From Sialis fuliginosa (taxonomy: Eukaryota; Arthropoda; Insecta; Megaloptera; Sialidae): a stretch of DNA of 64,000 nt. The notes beneath the pieces are model-generated. The model was not told where the DNA came from. It ran no database searches and saw nothing but the letters and a program-made list of their open reading frames with translations. Location of the stretch: contig OY540821.1 of the NCBI GenBank assembly GCA_961205875.1, positions 10,912,001-10,976,000 of the forward strand, written 5' to 3'. The translations under genes and the position numbers were made by a program. This document shows positions 22,916 to 33,414 of the stretch, one piece after another (positions within the stretch are counted from its first letter, which is position 1; each line of letters starts with the position of its first letter).

Positions 22916-23343
22916 CAGCGGTTCTTAAACTAGGGTCCGTGAAACATGTTTGGCATAAATTAAAGTACTTTTACATTTCTATTTACCAGTAATTAATTAA
23001 TATCTAACGGCCTTCTCTGTTTTTCTATCAGAGAGACAAGGGTTATTTTAGTGAGTAACTTGTTTCTGCAGTTGTAAAAGCTTTATGTAGTGCAAAAAAT
23101 TGATAAATAAAAAAAAAATGTGTGGTAAAAAGGTCATTGCAGTTGTAAAAGCAAAAAATGTAAGAAATGTAGAGCAAAAAATAAACGTCATTGCAATTGA
23201 AAAGCAAAAATTGTAAGTATGGACCAAAAAATAAGGTCTTGCAGTTTTAAATTTTTCTTAAAATAACCCCTGCGAGGAGGGGGTCCATGAGAAATAATTG
23301 TTCAAAAGGGGGTCCCTAGACTACATAAGTTTAAGAACCGCTG
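22916..23343. mobile_element. hAT-type element, 428 bp, with an inner insertion
   Basis: Ends CAGCGGTTCTTAAACTAGGG and, inverted, CAGCGGTTCTTAAACTTATG. The 8-bp flanks TCTTATAG (22908-22915) and TCTGATAG (23344-23351) agree at 7 of 8. It shares its outer parts with the 198-bp copy at 25228-25425, which lacks the middle block. Non-autonomous. Confidence 0.82.
23037..23272. mobile_element. Element nested inside the hAT copy
   Basis: Inverted ends CAAGGGTTATTTTAGTGAG and CAGGGGTTATTTTAAGAAA. The interior has repeated 'cattgcagttgtaaaagc'-type units. The sister hAT copy at 25228 has no such block at the same place, which marks the empty site. The same ends occur at 57633 and 58108. Confidence 0.65.
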
Positions 23344-23942
23344 TCTGATAGAAACTGACAATGAGATCTCTATACTGGAAAAATTATCTGGGATACCCAG
23401 TATAACATAATATTTAACGCGAATTCATCAGCCACCTCTGTTCTTTCATATAACGGTCAGTCGTCCAGAGAGACTCTTCAAGGATTTAATTAACAGAGTA
23501 CTGAATCGTGCCACTCGACTTGCGCGCCTCTATTGCATGCATGCTGCACTATTTTCTTGTGAACTTTGATCATAGTTTCCTATTTCACCTGCTCTGTGAA
23601 TATTAAGGAGAGGATCGGCTCTTGTTTCTATACAAAAATATATTGTGGTGGATATGTGATGCGATCATGTTAACCCTTTAAATACTGAATGTTCAAGTAC
23701 GTATTGCTTTCTTGGCATATTTAAAGGAATAGGGGAAGCTATGTGATCGTTTTTCAAAGAGGAAAAAAATGTTCTCCGATTTCATAATTTTCACTTGATC
23801 TTTACACTTAACCGATTTTAATGAAACTTCGTTTGGGTCTGGCTAGTATTCCAAAATTTGTATTTTTCAAAATATCTCAAGAACGACACATGTAACGTGA
23901 AAATTTTAGAGAATATGTTTTTTTATTAACTATTTTATAAGC
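23344..23942. other. No named gene; patch with CpGs and an initiator-like TCAGTC
   Basis: 23440-23600 is less AT-rich and holds TCAGTCG at 23457-23463, like an arthropod initiator, but no TATA or clear DPE spacing. A donor-like GTACGT lies at 23697. Whether this is the 5' end of a transcript feeding 24730-24788 is open. Confidence 0.25.
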
Positions 23943-24233
23943 TACAAGCTGTTACCCGCGACTTCGTTCAAATGTTTAGACATAAAACCCATGAAGAAGG
24001 AGAAGGTTAGGTAATACAGGTTTCTGTTCTGATAGTCGATAAAATAAGTCCTGCGTATAAATGTTTATTTATTAATAATTAATACTTTTTTCGGGATACA
24101 AAGTAGTACATGTTCTTCCTCAGGATGTAAGCTATCTCCCAGCCAAATTTCATCAAAATCAGTTTAGCAGTTTAGCCGTGAAAAGATAACAAACAGACAG
24201 ACACACTTTCACATTTATAATATTAGTATGGAT
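23943..24233 (+). repeat. Insect LINE/SINE tail, best-preserved unit
   Basis: Order: 'caagctgttacccgcgactt', 'gatagtcgataaaataag', 'tcgggatacaaagtagtaca', 'cctcaggatgtaagctatct', 'aaatttcatcaaaatcag', 'tttagccgtgaaaagataac', GACAGACAC, 'cacatttataatattagtat'. This is the reference copy for the other tails. Confidence 0.75.
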
Positions 24234-24729
24234 TTGTACTGTTAGTTTGGAACAATTTTTTACCCTTATTTGGGTAAAATCGCAATACAGGAAATTTATC
24301 TATATAATATGTATTATTTTTTTGGAATAACTTATCAAAATAAAAATAAAAAGTTTAACTTTTCTTCCCTTCACTCAGTACTTCTTTCTTTAAATATATT
24401 AACCTTTCGAGCTTATTAAATATCTTTTATTGCTCCTTATTTAATATTTAAATAAAAATCAACAATAATTAATATTAAAAAAATCATTATATTTATTTTC
24501 ACAATTGAATTCTTGATTCAATCTACATAAAAAAAATCAATATTTGAAATGGGCAATTAAGGACCTTTAGTTTATTTTATTTTATCGTATGCATACATAC
24601 CGATTGATTAAATTCAAAGAAGCAAAAAAAAAAAAAAACGTGAAATAAGAAGAACATTGTGAAGTTTTTTTTTCTCTTCCCCAAATTGATTGCCGCAGCT
24701 TAACATTGTTTGCTTTTGTTTCTTTTCAG
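24234..24729. other. No gene; ends in a strong acceptor
   Basis: AT-rich intron-like DNA. Its last bases 'tttgtttcttttcag' form a textbook polypyrimidine tract and acceptor. Confidence 0.4.
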
Positions 24730-24788
24730 AATTTCTCGACGAAGTTTGCCGAAACTGCTGAGTGAGTTCAATTGTAAAGCATTATTTG
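24730..24788 (+). CDS. Internal exon candidate with consensus splice sites
   Basis: 59 nt between 'tttgtttcttttcag' and GTGAGT. One frame is open throughout: one leading base, 19 codons reading ISRRSLPKLLSEFNCKALF, one trailing base. Its leading A completes TT+A from 21857, and its trailing G completes G+GT with 28207. Splice sites are the best in the window. Product unknown. The short length leaves room for chance. Confidence 0.4.
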
Positions 24789-25227
24789 GTGAGTTTCTGC
24801 CTATTTAATAATTTAAATTTCTTGCACGTAAATTAATTTGAAACTTATTTTATACAAATGGCCAGCGCAGAGTTAGTTTTTTTTTTGTTGGTTTTATTTA
24901 TTGCCACATTGAATTGATCTTCATTTTTAAATATGTTAATTAATGGACGTTTTAATTAACTGTAGGAAACGGGGAAATAAGTTATTTGATTTTTGTTAGC
25001 TGAAAAATTATTTTTCTTTGTTTTTTTTTTTTAAGGGGTCTCCTAAGTGTTTTTAATTAACTGTATAGAAACGAAGAAACAATTTATTTTTTGATAAACA
25101 TAAAAATTTTATTTATTACAGTGGAAAAAAAGTTTATCGCAAAAATATGTACGTACAAAATTAATTAAGGAAAGAAAATTTGTAAAATATCTTATTTCTG
25201 TAAAAAGCCACATAAAATGCTATATAT

Positions 25228-25425
25228 CAGTGGTTCTTAAACTAGAGTTCGTGAACCCCCGGAAGTTATATTAATAAATTATAGTATTTTTACATTTCTA
25301 TTTACCAGTGATTAATTAGTATCTAACGACCTTCTTTGTTTTTTCTAACCAGAGTAGAGGGTTCCCTAAAAAAAATTGTTCAAAAAGTGGTCCCTAGACT
25401 ATATATATAAATTTAAGAACCGCTA
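25228..25425. mobile_element. hAT-type element, 198 bp, uninterrupted copy
   Basis: Ends CAGTGGTTCTTAAACTAG and inverted TAGCGGTTCTTAAATTT. The 8-bp flanks CTATATAT (25220-25227) and CTATATCT (25426-25433) agree at 7 of 8. The body ('catttctatttaccagtgat', 'tggtccctagacta') matches 22916-23343 without the inner block. Confidence 0.82.
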
Positions 25426-25756
25426 CTATATCTGAAAAGTTTTATTAAAATTTAAAAAATTTAATACATGAAAAACAAAATTTTGCAAGAGCTTTATTTT
25501 TTATTTTTTTACTTAATAATAAGTTTAGTAAATTAATCTTTTCACGCATTATTTATTTATAAAAATGTACCTTTCTAAATAAGGCTCAACTGTAACGTTC
25601 AGGGACGTATTTACGTATCAATGAAAAAGGCAGTTGTCCTGGGGAACGAATTTTAAAAATAGACTTTTTATCATCGTTTGAAAGAATTAAAAAAATTGTT
25701 TCGTTTTACCATAACTATTTTTTAATTATAACTTACCTAAAATTATCAAAAGTGGC
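25426..25756. other. No gene; single hAT-like end near 25602
   Basis: 'cagggacgtatttacg' and 'ggcagttgtcctgggg' resemble a hAT MITE common in insects. The other end is not visible. Confidence 0.35.
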
Positions 25757-25776
25757 GGGGGGGGGGGGGGGGGGGG
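25757..25776 (+). repeat. G20 homopolymer
   Basis: Twenty consecutive G bases, striking in such AT-rich DNA. Able to form a G-quadruplex. The length may be unreliable in sequencing. Confidence 0.9.
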
Positions 25777-26329
25777 TAAATGAAAACAGTTTTAAACCAT
25801 CATTCAGATAGGCGAATGAGTATTTTTAAATAATATAAATTGGGGGGAAGGCGAGTAAAATGTTTAAATATAAATGAATTATTAAAATTTTCTCATCGTA
25901 CATTAAACAGATTTGAAAACACTGTCTTAAAGACTTCATTAGGCTCTATCGACTAAAGAGAAGAGAGAAAGTTTATTTTTACCTGTAAAAGCTTTCTTTA
26001 ATAACATGCAACAAGAGTACACAGTAAATTATATCGGAGAGATACCGAAAACTCACCGTCTGGAATTTCCACACCTTTTCTTGGGAATTATTAAAAAAAC
26101 ATCCACAAAACTTTTACGCTATATTTCATCGTAAAATATTGCTTTGATTTATACATGCTGTTGAGTATACAATATAGTACAACAACGCTTATGTGAACTT
26201 TTTTAAATTTATTATTATTTTACGTGCCGTTAATGAAAGTTGTTTATAAGGCTTCTGCTTTGTCTCTAACTTTCTTATTTTTAGTAAATTATTCTTTTTG
26301 TAACAAAAATAAAATTGTTATAAAATTAC
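25777..26329. other. No recognisable gene or repeat
   Basis: AT-rich. A minus-strand donor-like GTGAGT (revcomp at about 26053-26058) lies beside a mildly GC-richer patch. Evidence too thin for an exon call. Confidence 0.35.
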
Positions 26330-26560
26330 TAGCTGATCCGGCAAAATTCGTTTAAAAATCAGACCATAAATACACATTTTCGTAAATATCTCCAGCACCA
26401 CTTACCAAATCCATTTTTATAAAAAATATGTCTTTCCACGTAACTAACATAATATATTCTGAATATGAGCCAAATAGGTTTTTACGATCTTTTTAGTGTT
26501 TCGTATCGAAATCGGAAAAGTGTATGTCTGTCTGTTTGCCATAGCTTTCTAACTAATGAA
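26330..26560 (+). repeat. LINE/SINE tail fragment
   Basis: Starts 'actagctgatccggcaaaat' and ends 'gtgtatgtctgtctgtttgc', a tail type common in insects. Confidence 0.5.
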
Positions 26561-26766
26561 CCATTTTATCTAAAACACTAAGATTTTACACAAATATGTA
26601 TAGTAATGGTAGACCAATTATAGACCTTAATAAATAAATTAAAATATTTGTTTTATTTAAACTTTTCGAAAATTGTTTCTTTACTTCAATAAAAATCTAA
26701 GCCATTTAAAACATAATTGAATTACAATTATTTTAAAGTCTTGAGGCTCCCACAGTGATCTAGATA

Positions 26767-26920
26767 TGGATCTTAGCTTCTGGGTGTAAGCTACGTTGAT
26801 TTGGTCGTGTTATCGGCCAACGTTTCGTCAAAAAAGTGCACTATAGAAGAGCCCTGAAGATGTCCACTGCAATGTGTGACGACCAAATCGACGCGACTTA
26901 CATCCAGAAGCCAAGATCCA
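26767..26920. repeat. Foldback copy of the PLE-tail-like family
   Basis: Left arm 'ggatcttagcttctgggtgt' pairs with right arm 'catccagaagccaagatcc'. The inner parts 'gatttggtcgtg' and 'cgaccaaatcgac' also pair. The right arm keeps CCTGAAGATGTCCACTGCAA and TGTGTGACG but lacks the AAACGTTGG block that the left arm keeps, so the halves have complementary deletions. The intact order gives CTGAAGA, a pairable GTCCAC...GTGTGAC stem, then GAAA, a hammerhead-like core. Confidence 0.6.
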
Positions 26921-27782
26921 TATATGGTACGTGACACTAAGTACATGAAGGTTGACTCACAATTGACATTTCTTGAAGGTTTATTTTTATAACTAAAAAC
27001 GAATTCGACCGAACGAATCTCTACTATAATACAATCCCAAATTAATTGTCTTACTATAATAGTATAATGATAATAATATATGTAAATATGGGTGTTATAG
27101 AGAATCGAGTTTCCGAAGCCCTACTATATAATGCTGTAACCATGTATGCTGTAACACTATACCTCCACTTCGGTTTGGAGGTTATGTACGAGGAGGACCA
27201 TCATAAATTCCACAACATTGTGACATAGCGTTTTGTAAAACCGGAAGTGAGCGCCATTTTAGATTCCATGAGTTATTGCAAAAGTTGTTCAAGCACAATC
27301 ATACTTTGAAAGGTCTCTTGTGAGAAGTTTTATTAAGGATTTCGAATACTTATTTGTTACTTTTATGTAAGAGTTCTTTCAGACGGTCTCACATTCCGAG
27401 TTTATTAGTCAAACAGATTTTTCAACAATGTTTTTAATGGGTATTTTTTTATTTGATAAATAATGTTTTTATGCGTGACATTTTTATTCCAATTTGATAA
27501 AAAAGTTCAAACAATATATATTTTATTCTATTCATATTCATTTTACATATTTTAACTCAATTATCTGACTCCCCATTTTTACATACATTTTTTAATCATG
27601 AATAAGTTGGCAGATATTTGTCTTTCGTCAATTCATGATAATTTTTAAAAAATCTACGGAGATGAAAAAAAACGCATTTTTAAGAGAAAATAACAACCTT
27701 TCGATTGCTTATATTGAATTTCTCGTAAAAAAATTGCTTTCAAAGTTTATAAAAATTAAGAGATCATTTTTCGAACTCTTTT
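26921..27782. other. No recognisable gene or repeat
   Basis: AT-rich. The 60-residue frame at 27046-27228 has no coding support. Confidence 0.4.
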
Positions 27783-28010
27783 AACCCTTGGCACAGAGCG
27801 ATAGGGGATGATAAAAATTATTGAACTCTTGATTCAAAAACTAGAAAGTATAAGCTTATGAATGAGCTTTAGATCATCCAAATTCAATCATTTTTCGCGA
27901 TTGATATAACTGTTTGAAAATTTGCTTTTTTAAAATTATTATTAAAACAGAATCTGAAATCATAAAACATCCCCTAAAATCTCAAGTCCGTAGCACACTG
28001 GGAAGGGAGA
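27783..28010. mobile_element. Possible TIR element, imperfect
   Basis: Starts 'ttaacccttggcacagagcg' with 'ataggggatg'. The inverted far side is 'cccttcccagtgtgctacgg' with 'taggggatg'. This could be a decayed TTAA element. The right TTAA is missing. Confidence 0.35.
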
Positions 28011-28206
28011 AAAAATAAAAAGTGAATTTTTCACTTATAACTCTGAATCGAAGATAAAAAAAAACTTTAACCTATAAATTCAAAAATGTAGTATAGTAAT
28101 TTCAAATTAGGATATGTGAAATAACACTTCTCCGTTTCAACAATTTCAATATTAAGAATCGTGCAGAACGTCAATGAATGTTAAATTTTTCTTGTTTTAT
28201 TTTTAG

Positions 28207-28243
28207 GTACTAGAACATTAATTGTTTCCAGTAATACGGATTG
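28207..28243 (+). CDS. Possible terminal coding exon
   Basis: Acceptor 'cttgttttatttttag' ends at 28206. In the phase left by 24788 the split codon is GGT, followed by TRTLIVSSNTD and a TGA stop at 28242. A donor-like GTGAGT at 28274 would bound a 67-nt segment if this is untranslated. Support depends on the phase match with 24730-24788. Confidence 0.28.
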
Positions 28244-28481
28244 AAGTTTTCCTTTTAAATGCCAAGAGTTCTTGTGAGTTTATAGTTGGTTGTAAAATAG
28301 TTTTCATTCTAGTTTATGTTATTTTCAGTTATTCCATGAATAGAACACTAAAGATATAACCACAATTTATTTTAAATTAACTTATTAAGATATCACTTCA
28401 AAGAAAATTATAACTAAAATAAAATATAAGTAAATATATACAATAGAACATACAAATAATGAATATCTACAATATAATTAA

Positions 28482-28728
28482 CTAGCTGTTACTCGCGACT
28501 TCGTTCGCGTCATATATATAATAAGATATATGTATATGGTTCGCGTGGAATTTAGGTTATGTAATACAGATTACTGTTATGATAGTTGATAAACCAGGTC
28601 ACACGTACAAATGTCACCCATTTTTTATTTAATAAATTTTCGGGATACAGGGTGCAAGATCGATTTAGCTGTTTAGTCTTGAAAAGGTAACAAAAAGGCA
28701 GACATAATATTAAGTATGGATATATTCG
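28482..28728 (+). repeat. Insect LINE/SINE tail
   Basis: 'actagctgttactcgcgact', 'tcgttcgcgt' (repeated at about 28503 and 28540 as 'ttcgcgt'), 'gatagttgataaaccaggtc', 'aaattttcgggatacagg', 'gaaaaggtaacaaaaaggc'. An inner deletion removes the 'catcaagatcgg' block. Confidence 0.7.
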
Positions 28729-28892
28729 TTTAAGCTTGGTTCTGATTAGCTTCTATCAACAGTTGAAAGAATGACCCTCACAAAGGGCCGTGGCTAGGGA
28801 GGCTCTCAACATGTTTTTTCCTTAGTTTATTTGATTTCAACTTTCCACTGTCGATAAACGAAATAATTATAATAATCAAAAAATGGTATGCA

Positions 28893-28965
28893 ATTTTCGA
28901 GACTTCTGCAGTGATCCTAAAGAGACTCTTGGTGTCTGGGTATAAGCTACTTTGTTTTGATCAAG
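28893..28965. repeat. Decayed PLE-tail-like fragment
   Basis: 'ttcgagacttctgcagtgat', 'cttggtgtctgggtataagc' resemble positions 1-40 and 46919 onward. Confidence 0.4.
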
Positions 28966-29240
28966 ATAATAATAATTTAAACATTTTTATTAATTTTAAA
29001 TAAATATTCATTGCAAACATCACCCATCGACTATTACATATTACATATATGTATTATATTACCAATATCAAATATTGATCTATCTCATATTCTGACACTA
29101 AAATATTTACTGCACTTTTATATAATATCGACATGCTGCATCAACACAGGCCATCAACAGAACAAAAATGATGTAAAGAGATAAGAATACCAATTTACAA
29201 CAGAACCAAAACATCACCGATAACAAGCTGTAGATGAATC

Positions 29241-29268
29241 AAGGGAGGTAGGGGAGGGGAGGGGGCGA
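29241..29268 (+). repeat. G-rich tract with four G runs
   Basis: 'gggaggtaggggaggggagg' then 'ggg': a potential G-quadruplex on the plus strand. Confidence 0.6.
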
Positions 29269-29364
29269 AAACTAGCTGACGTCATCATAGATAGGGCTGA
29301 CATGTTTTTACTTTATAGCATAATATAATAGATAGTTTCTTTTTTATTCATTCATTAAATGTAC

Positions 29365-29815
29365 TGCAAGTACACGTTAAGGGTTCTATGAAAATTCACC
29401 GCCCACAATTAATTTTTAGGATCATATTGTTGTCCGTCTGTCTGTCTGTAAAGACCCCTTTTATCAGGAATGACTAGAAGTATCAAGTTGAAATTAGTAT
29501 CAATAAATGCAAGTTTCTATTTCAATGCAATAAAAAGATAGGGCTTTTCAAAGCGTCATCAAAACTTATAAGGTACTTCCGGTTAACCTAGAATCTTGAA
29601 ATTTGGCACGAAGGAAGATCTCATAGCACAAGTAATGGAAAAAATCCATTAATTTCTAATTATATGTGGAACTATTACGTGACAAATTTAATTTCGTGGT
29701 TTCTTTCATACAGTGTCTAAGTAAAGACACCTTGGGAATCAGGTCTATTGTCTACCTAACTAACTATTGTCAAACTTGTACGGAACTTTCAAGGCACGAG
29801 TCCAACTCACACTGT
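29365..29815 (+). repeat. Insect LINE 3' region, family A, plus orientation
   Basis: 'agggttctatgaaaattcac', 'gttgtccgtctgtctgtctg', 'tttctttcatacagtgtct', 'gtctacctaactaactattg', 'acgagtccaactcacac'. Near full-length counterpart of 9925-10370. Confidence 0.65.
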
Positions 29816-30505
29816 TACACGTTTTTTTTTTCGGTATGTTAATGTTATAAAAACGTCATGTGGTGGCCGCAGCAGTTTATTTATATTAGTTGTGAATTAA
29901 TACCCGACCCGCAAATAAAGATAGTTCAATTTTATACGATTAAAAAAAATTAGGGATCATACATTTTTTATAGTCAAAAAAAGAAAATCAATATTTATGT
30001 GTTTATATGTTTTTCTCAACGACAGTGTGTTACCAAAAATTGGTAGCCAGTTTTCTTTAAAACTATATTAAAGCTCAATTTTTTTCCGATAGCTGCTGAG
30101 ACGCCCTTTCCAATGCTGTGCGTCTTATATATTTCATATTGGCTTTTACGCGTGTTTTATCCGACATTATAATTTTATTTTTATTATTATATAAAGTTTT
30201 TCATTCACTCAAACTGACTAAATGTTTTGATTTGTACTTGCACCTCATAGATTTAATCGAGATCTATAACTTGAAACTAAAACTAGCGTGACAGCTGCTC
30301 TGAATGTCGAACTATACTGATTGTAAATTTACACTAGCGCACAAAATGATCGCTGTGCGTTTAGCCCCCCTTTGCCCATACTGCATTTTTGAGGGGGGTG
30401 GCTCAGTCTTCAATAAGTACGGACCAATACGCCAGTTAGAATGATACCAAAATCATCCCAGTTGGACTTTTAATTTCCGAGTTATTACACCAAGTTTCTG
30501 AAATA
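29816..30505. other. No recognisable gene or repeat
   Basis: AT-rich with a small G-rich stretch near 30360-30400. No coding evidence. Confidence 0.4.
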
Positions 30506-30527
30506 CCCCCCCCCCCCCCCCCCCCCC
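30506..30527 (+). repeat. C22 homopolymer
   Basis: Twenty-two consecutive C bases. Same comment as for the G20 run at 25757. Confidence 0.9.
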
Positions 30528-31150
30528 GTGTCTGGTTGGCAAGAAACACTAGTTATTCAGTGTTCATTCTTGTTTTATATGTTTTTAATTGTTCAACTTG
30601 TTACTTTTGAGTTGTTTCTAACAATAAATAAACATGAAGTTAAATACATGTATTTTTTTTAAATGTGGCAACCCTGTTCACAGCGTTAATCCACGCTTGC
30701 ATTTAACGCTAGAGCGACGCTCGGGTCCTTTATCCTTTACCTTATTATCCTTACTGCATAACGGGTTATTTCAAAATTACGCTCGCGCATATGATGCAAA
30801 GGTTTTACTCGCGAATGTCATAAACTACGCCAAGTGTGTATGATAAATTGCAGTAAAAAATATATAAAGACTGGTACATATTCTCCATATATTTAACATG
30901 TTTTTATTTTGGATATGCTCTTTGTGTATTTTTATTAATAATTATTTTATGTATGTTTTTATATAGTTTTTTCTTTTGATTTTTGTTTTATTGTAGTTAA
31001 TGTTACACAGAAATGGTTTGTTATGATTGGTAACTTTTTATGAATTTTATTTTATTAAATTATTACTTTTGATTAATTACCTCCCTTCATTTTAATACGT
31101 TTTAATTGTGATTAACAAACTTGAATATGCATTTGCATATTGTCTAGACT
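30528..31150. other. No supported gene
   Basis: A 69-residue frame at 30634-30843 has a CpG-containing middle ('cgctagagcgacgctcggg') that looks like a transposon piece. I see no splice sites or family match. Confidence 0.3.
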
Positions 31151-31345
31151 AGGGGGCAGTAAACTGCGGCTCTTTACCTATATGTTTTATTATAAAATTA
31201 TTTTAAAATCATCCTTGTAAAAATATATTTATGTATTTTTGAAAAAATAGATTTGGCTTTTCTGTTGCTAGTTTTGCGACCCCCGACTCAATTTTTAATT
31301 TTTTCTCCGGCTGTATTAAGGGGTAACTTGGTTGGCAACTAATAA
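31151..31345 (+). repeat. hAT-like fragment
   Basis: 'gggggcagtaaactgcggct' resembles the hAT end CAGGGGTCGGCAAACTGCGG. 'gcgacccccgac' follows downstream. The far end is not clear. Confidence 0.35.
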
Positions 31346-32104
31346 TCGTAGAGCAATAAATAAATCTAGTTTTAACCCCCCTTCTCTCAACCCTGAAATG
31401 CAGTTACATTAAAAAAGTTAAGCTAATTTTCATAGAATTAATAAATTATAATAATTTTGTAATACCTATGAGAAATTAAATATGCTAATGGTAAGGGAAA
31501 AAAAATTAGTCGATTTTACCTTTGATTTTTAACATGTGATATAAATAGATAAGGTTTTCGAATACCTAACGGAGAAATGAGAACCTATAAAAATTAATAA
31601 AATTACTGGTAAGATGCGATGAAAAAAGTAGCTAAAATTTAATGTGCAATTATATATAAATTTGAACATAATTCATCAAATATAGTGGTACTTAAAGCGA
31701 GAGAACAGAAAGAAAATATGAGAGCTTATTACATCGGCGACCTCATTCTTGAACAGACAGCTATTTTAATGACAATCTTGGAAATTAGATAATAAAGTAG
31801 GATTATAATTAGGGCAATCTCTAGTTACTCTGCGCAAATGAACTGCCCTCTATTTTATTATTTCATTCTTCATGGAAGTAATCGTTTTCAGTACCGGTAA
31901 AATGACTTGCCAAAATGATATCAAGTCGATTTTTAACAAATATGTGATATACAGGATGATTTATAACGAATATACTAATAATAAACAGTAGATTTATTTA
32001 TTTTTTATTTAAAATGACATCATCGTTATTTTAAATAAAAAAATTTATATACAAACGTGTCCAAATATTTTTCGTGAATAAACTATAGCTCCCCTCTCAA
32101 AAAA

Positions 32105-32345
32105 ACTCATAAGTTTCTAGAGTTCGGTACCTCAAAATGAAAAAAACAATACTTTTGTTGTCCGTCTGTCTATCCGTCAAGCCCATTTTTCTTAGGAACG
32201 ACTAAAGGTATCTAGTTGAAATTATCATAATATCAAATACTAAGGTCTACAACCTCAAAATCCTGTAAAAAATTCAATGAATAAAAAGATACACGGAAAA
32301 AAATATACGGTAAGAATTACTAGGGAGCCGTGGCCTTCACACAAG
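32105..32345 (+). repeat. Family A LINE 3' fragment
   Basis: 'agttcggtacctcaaaatga', 'gttgtccgtctgtctatcc', 'ggtatctagttgaaattatc', 'cctcaaaatcctgtaaaaaa' match the first half of 29365-29815. Confidence 0.6.
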
Positions 32346-32409
32346 GGGGCCGCGAAGAGCTGCTAATATAACAAATAAATATATTATTGTTAAATACTAT
32401 ATATATTAT

Positions 32410-32475
32410 GAATTGTACATCAGTGGCGAAGCGTCCATGGAAGCAGGGGAAGCAGTGCTTCCCTTACTTTATGGG
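32410..32475 (+). repeat. hAT-like end fragment
   Basis: 'cagtggcgaagcgtccatgg' and 'gaagcagtgcttccct': a hAT MITE end. The other end is not seen. Confidence 0.45.
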
Positions 32476-32610
32476 TAAATTAATACAAATCTGAGTTTTC
32501 AGTTAATAAATAATTTAAAAATACTATTAGAATATTCATCTTTATGCGCAACTCAAACATTTTAACCAAAAATAGCATTTCATATTAATTTACACGCTCA
32601 ATTATAAAAC

Positions 32611-33378
32611 TATAATATCTCTACATCTTATTTTCTTGTTTTTTAGTTGATATTTGTATGACGAGTTGAAGTTTACTGCAGGAAATTTCACTAAAAAATT
32701 TCGAATTTTTTATTTCGTTAAAAGTATGTTTATTGTATAGAAAATGACGTGAAAAATTGTTTGTTTCAAACCGCAGGTCTGTATCTCAAACCGTTCTCGA
32801 GATATAGCCTCTCAAAGTTTTAGTTTTTTCAAATTTTTGGAGAAAAAAGGCCATAACTTTTGAACGCGTAGTCGGAATTGATTTTAGTTGGCGGATTTGG
32901 AATCAGCGTGTCAAAATCTATATAATGACATGTATAATACCTTAAAACTAGGAAAAAAAAAATTCGCGAAAAATCGAAAAAATTCAAAGGGGTATACCTT
33001 AAAAAAATGTAGATTTTTGACCAAAATTTTTTTGTCGGATTTTCAAGTATTATACATGTCATTATATAGATTCTGACACGCTGATTTCAAATCCGTCAAC
33101 TAAAATCAATTCCGACCACGCGTTCAAAAGTTATGGCCTTTTTTCTCCAAAAATTTGAAAAAACTAAAACTTTGAGAAACTATATCTCGAGAACGGTTGG
33201 AGATACAGACCTGCGGTTTGAAACAAACAACTTTTTACGTCATTTTCTATACAATAAACATACTTTTAACGAAATCAAAAATTCGAAATTTTTTAGTGAT
33301 ATTTCCTGCAGTGAACTTCAACTCGTCATACAAATATCGACTAAAATACAAGAGAATAAGACGTAGAATTATATAAAT
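32611..33378. mobile_element. Large foldback element, arms about 330 bp
   Basis: The left arm (about 32611-32941) and right arm (about 33047-33378) are inverted copies. Examples: 'gtatgacgagttgaag' with 'cttcaactcgtcatac', 'gaaaatgacgtgaaaaa' with its complement near 33236, 'aaggccataacttttgaacg' with 'cgttcaaaagttatggcctt'. About 105 bp of loop separates them. The frames at 32829-33062, 32888-33076 and 33133-33366 are palindrome shadows. Related single arms lie at 44677-44830 and about 63800-63860. Confidence 0.85.
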
Positions 33379-33414
33379 ATATAAGAATTTATTTTAAAAA
33401 GTAAAATCTTGAAC

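Noticed and set aside
23457..23696. First exon feeding 24730-24788
   Set aside because: The initiator-like TCAGTC and the donor GTACGT are suggestive, but the frame needed to join 24730 has a TAA just before the donor; only noted.
32829..33366. Three open frames of 62-77 residues
   Set aside because: They lie in the arms and loop of the large foldback element and mirror one another.
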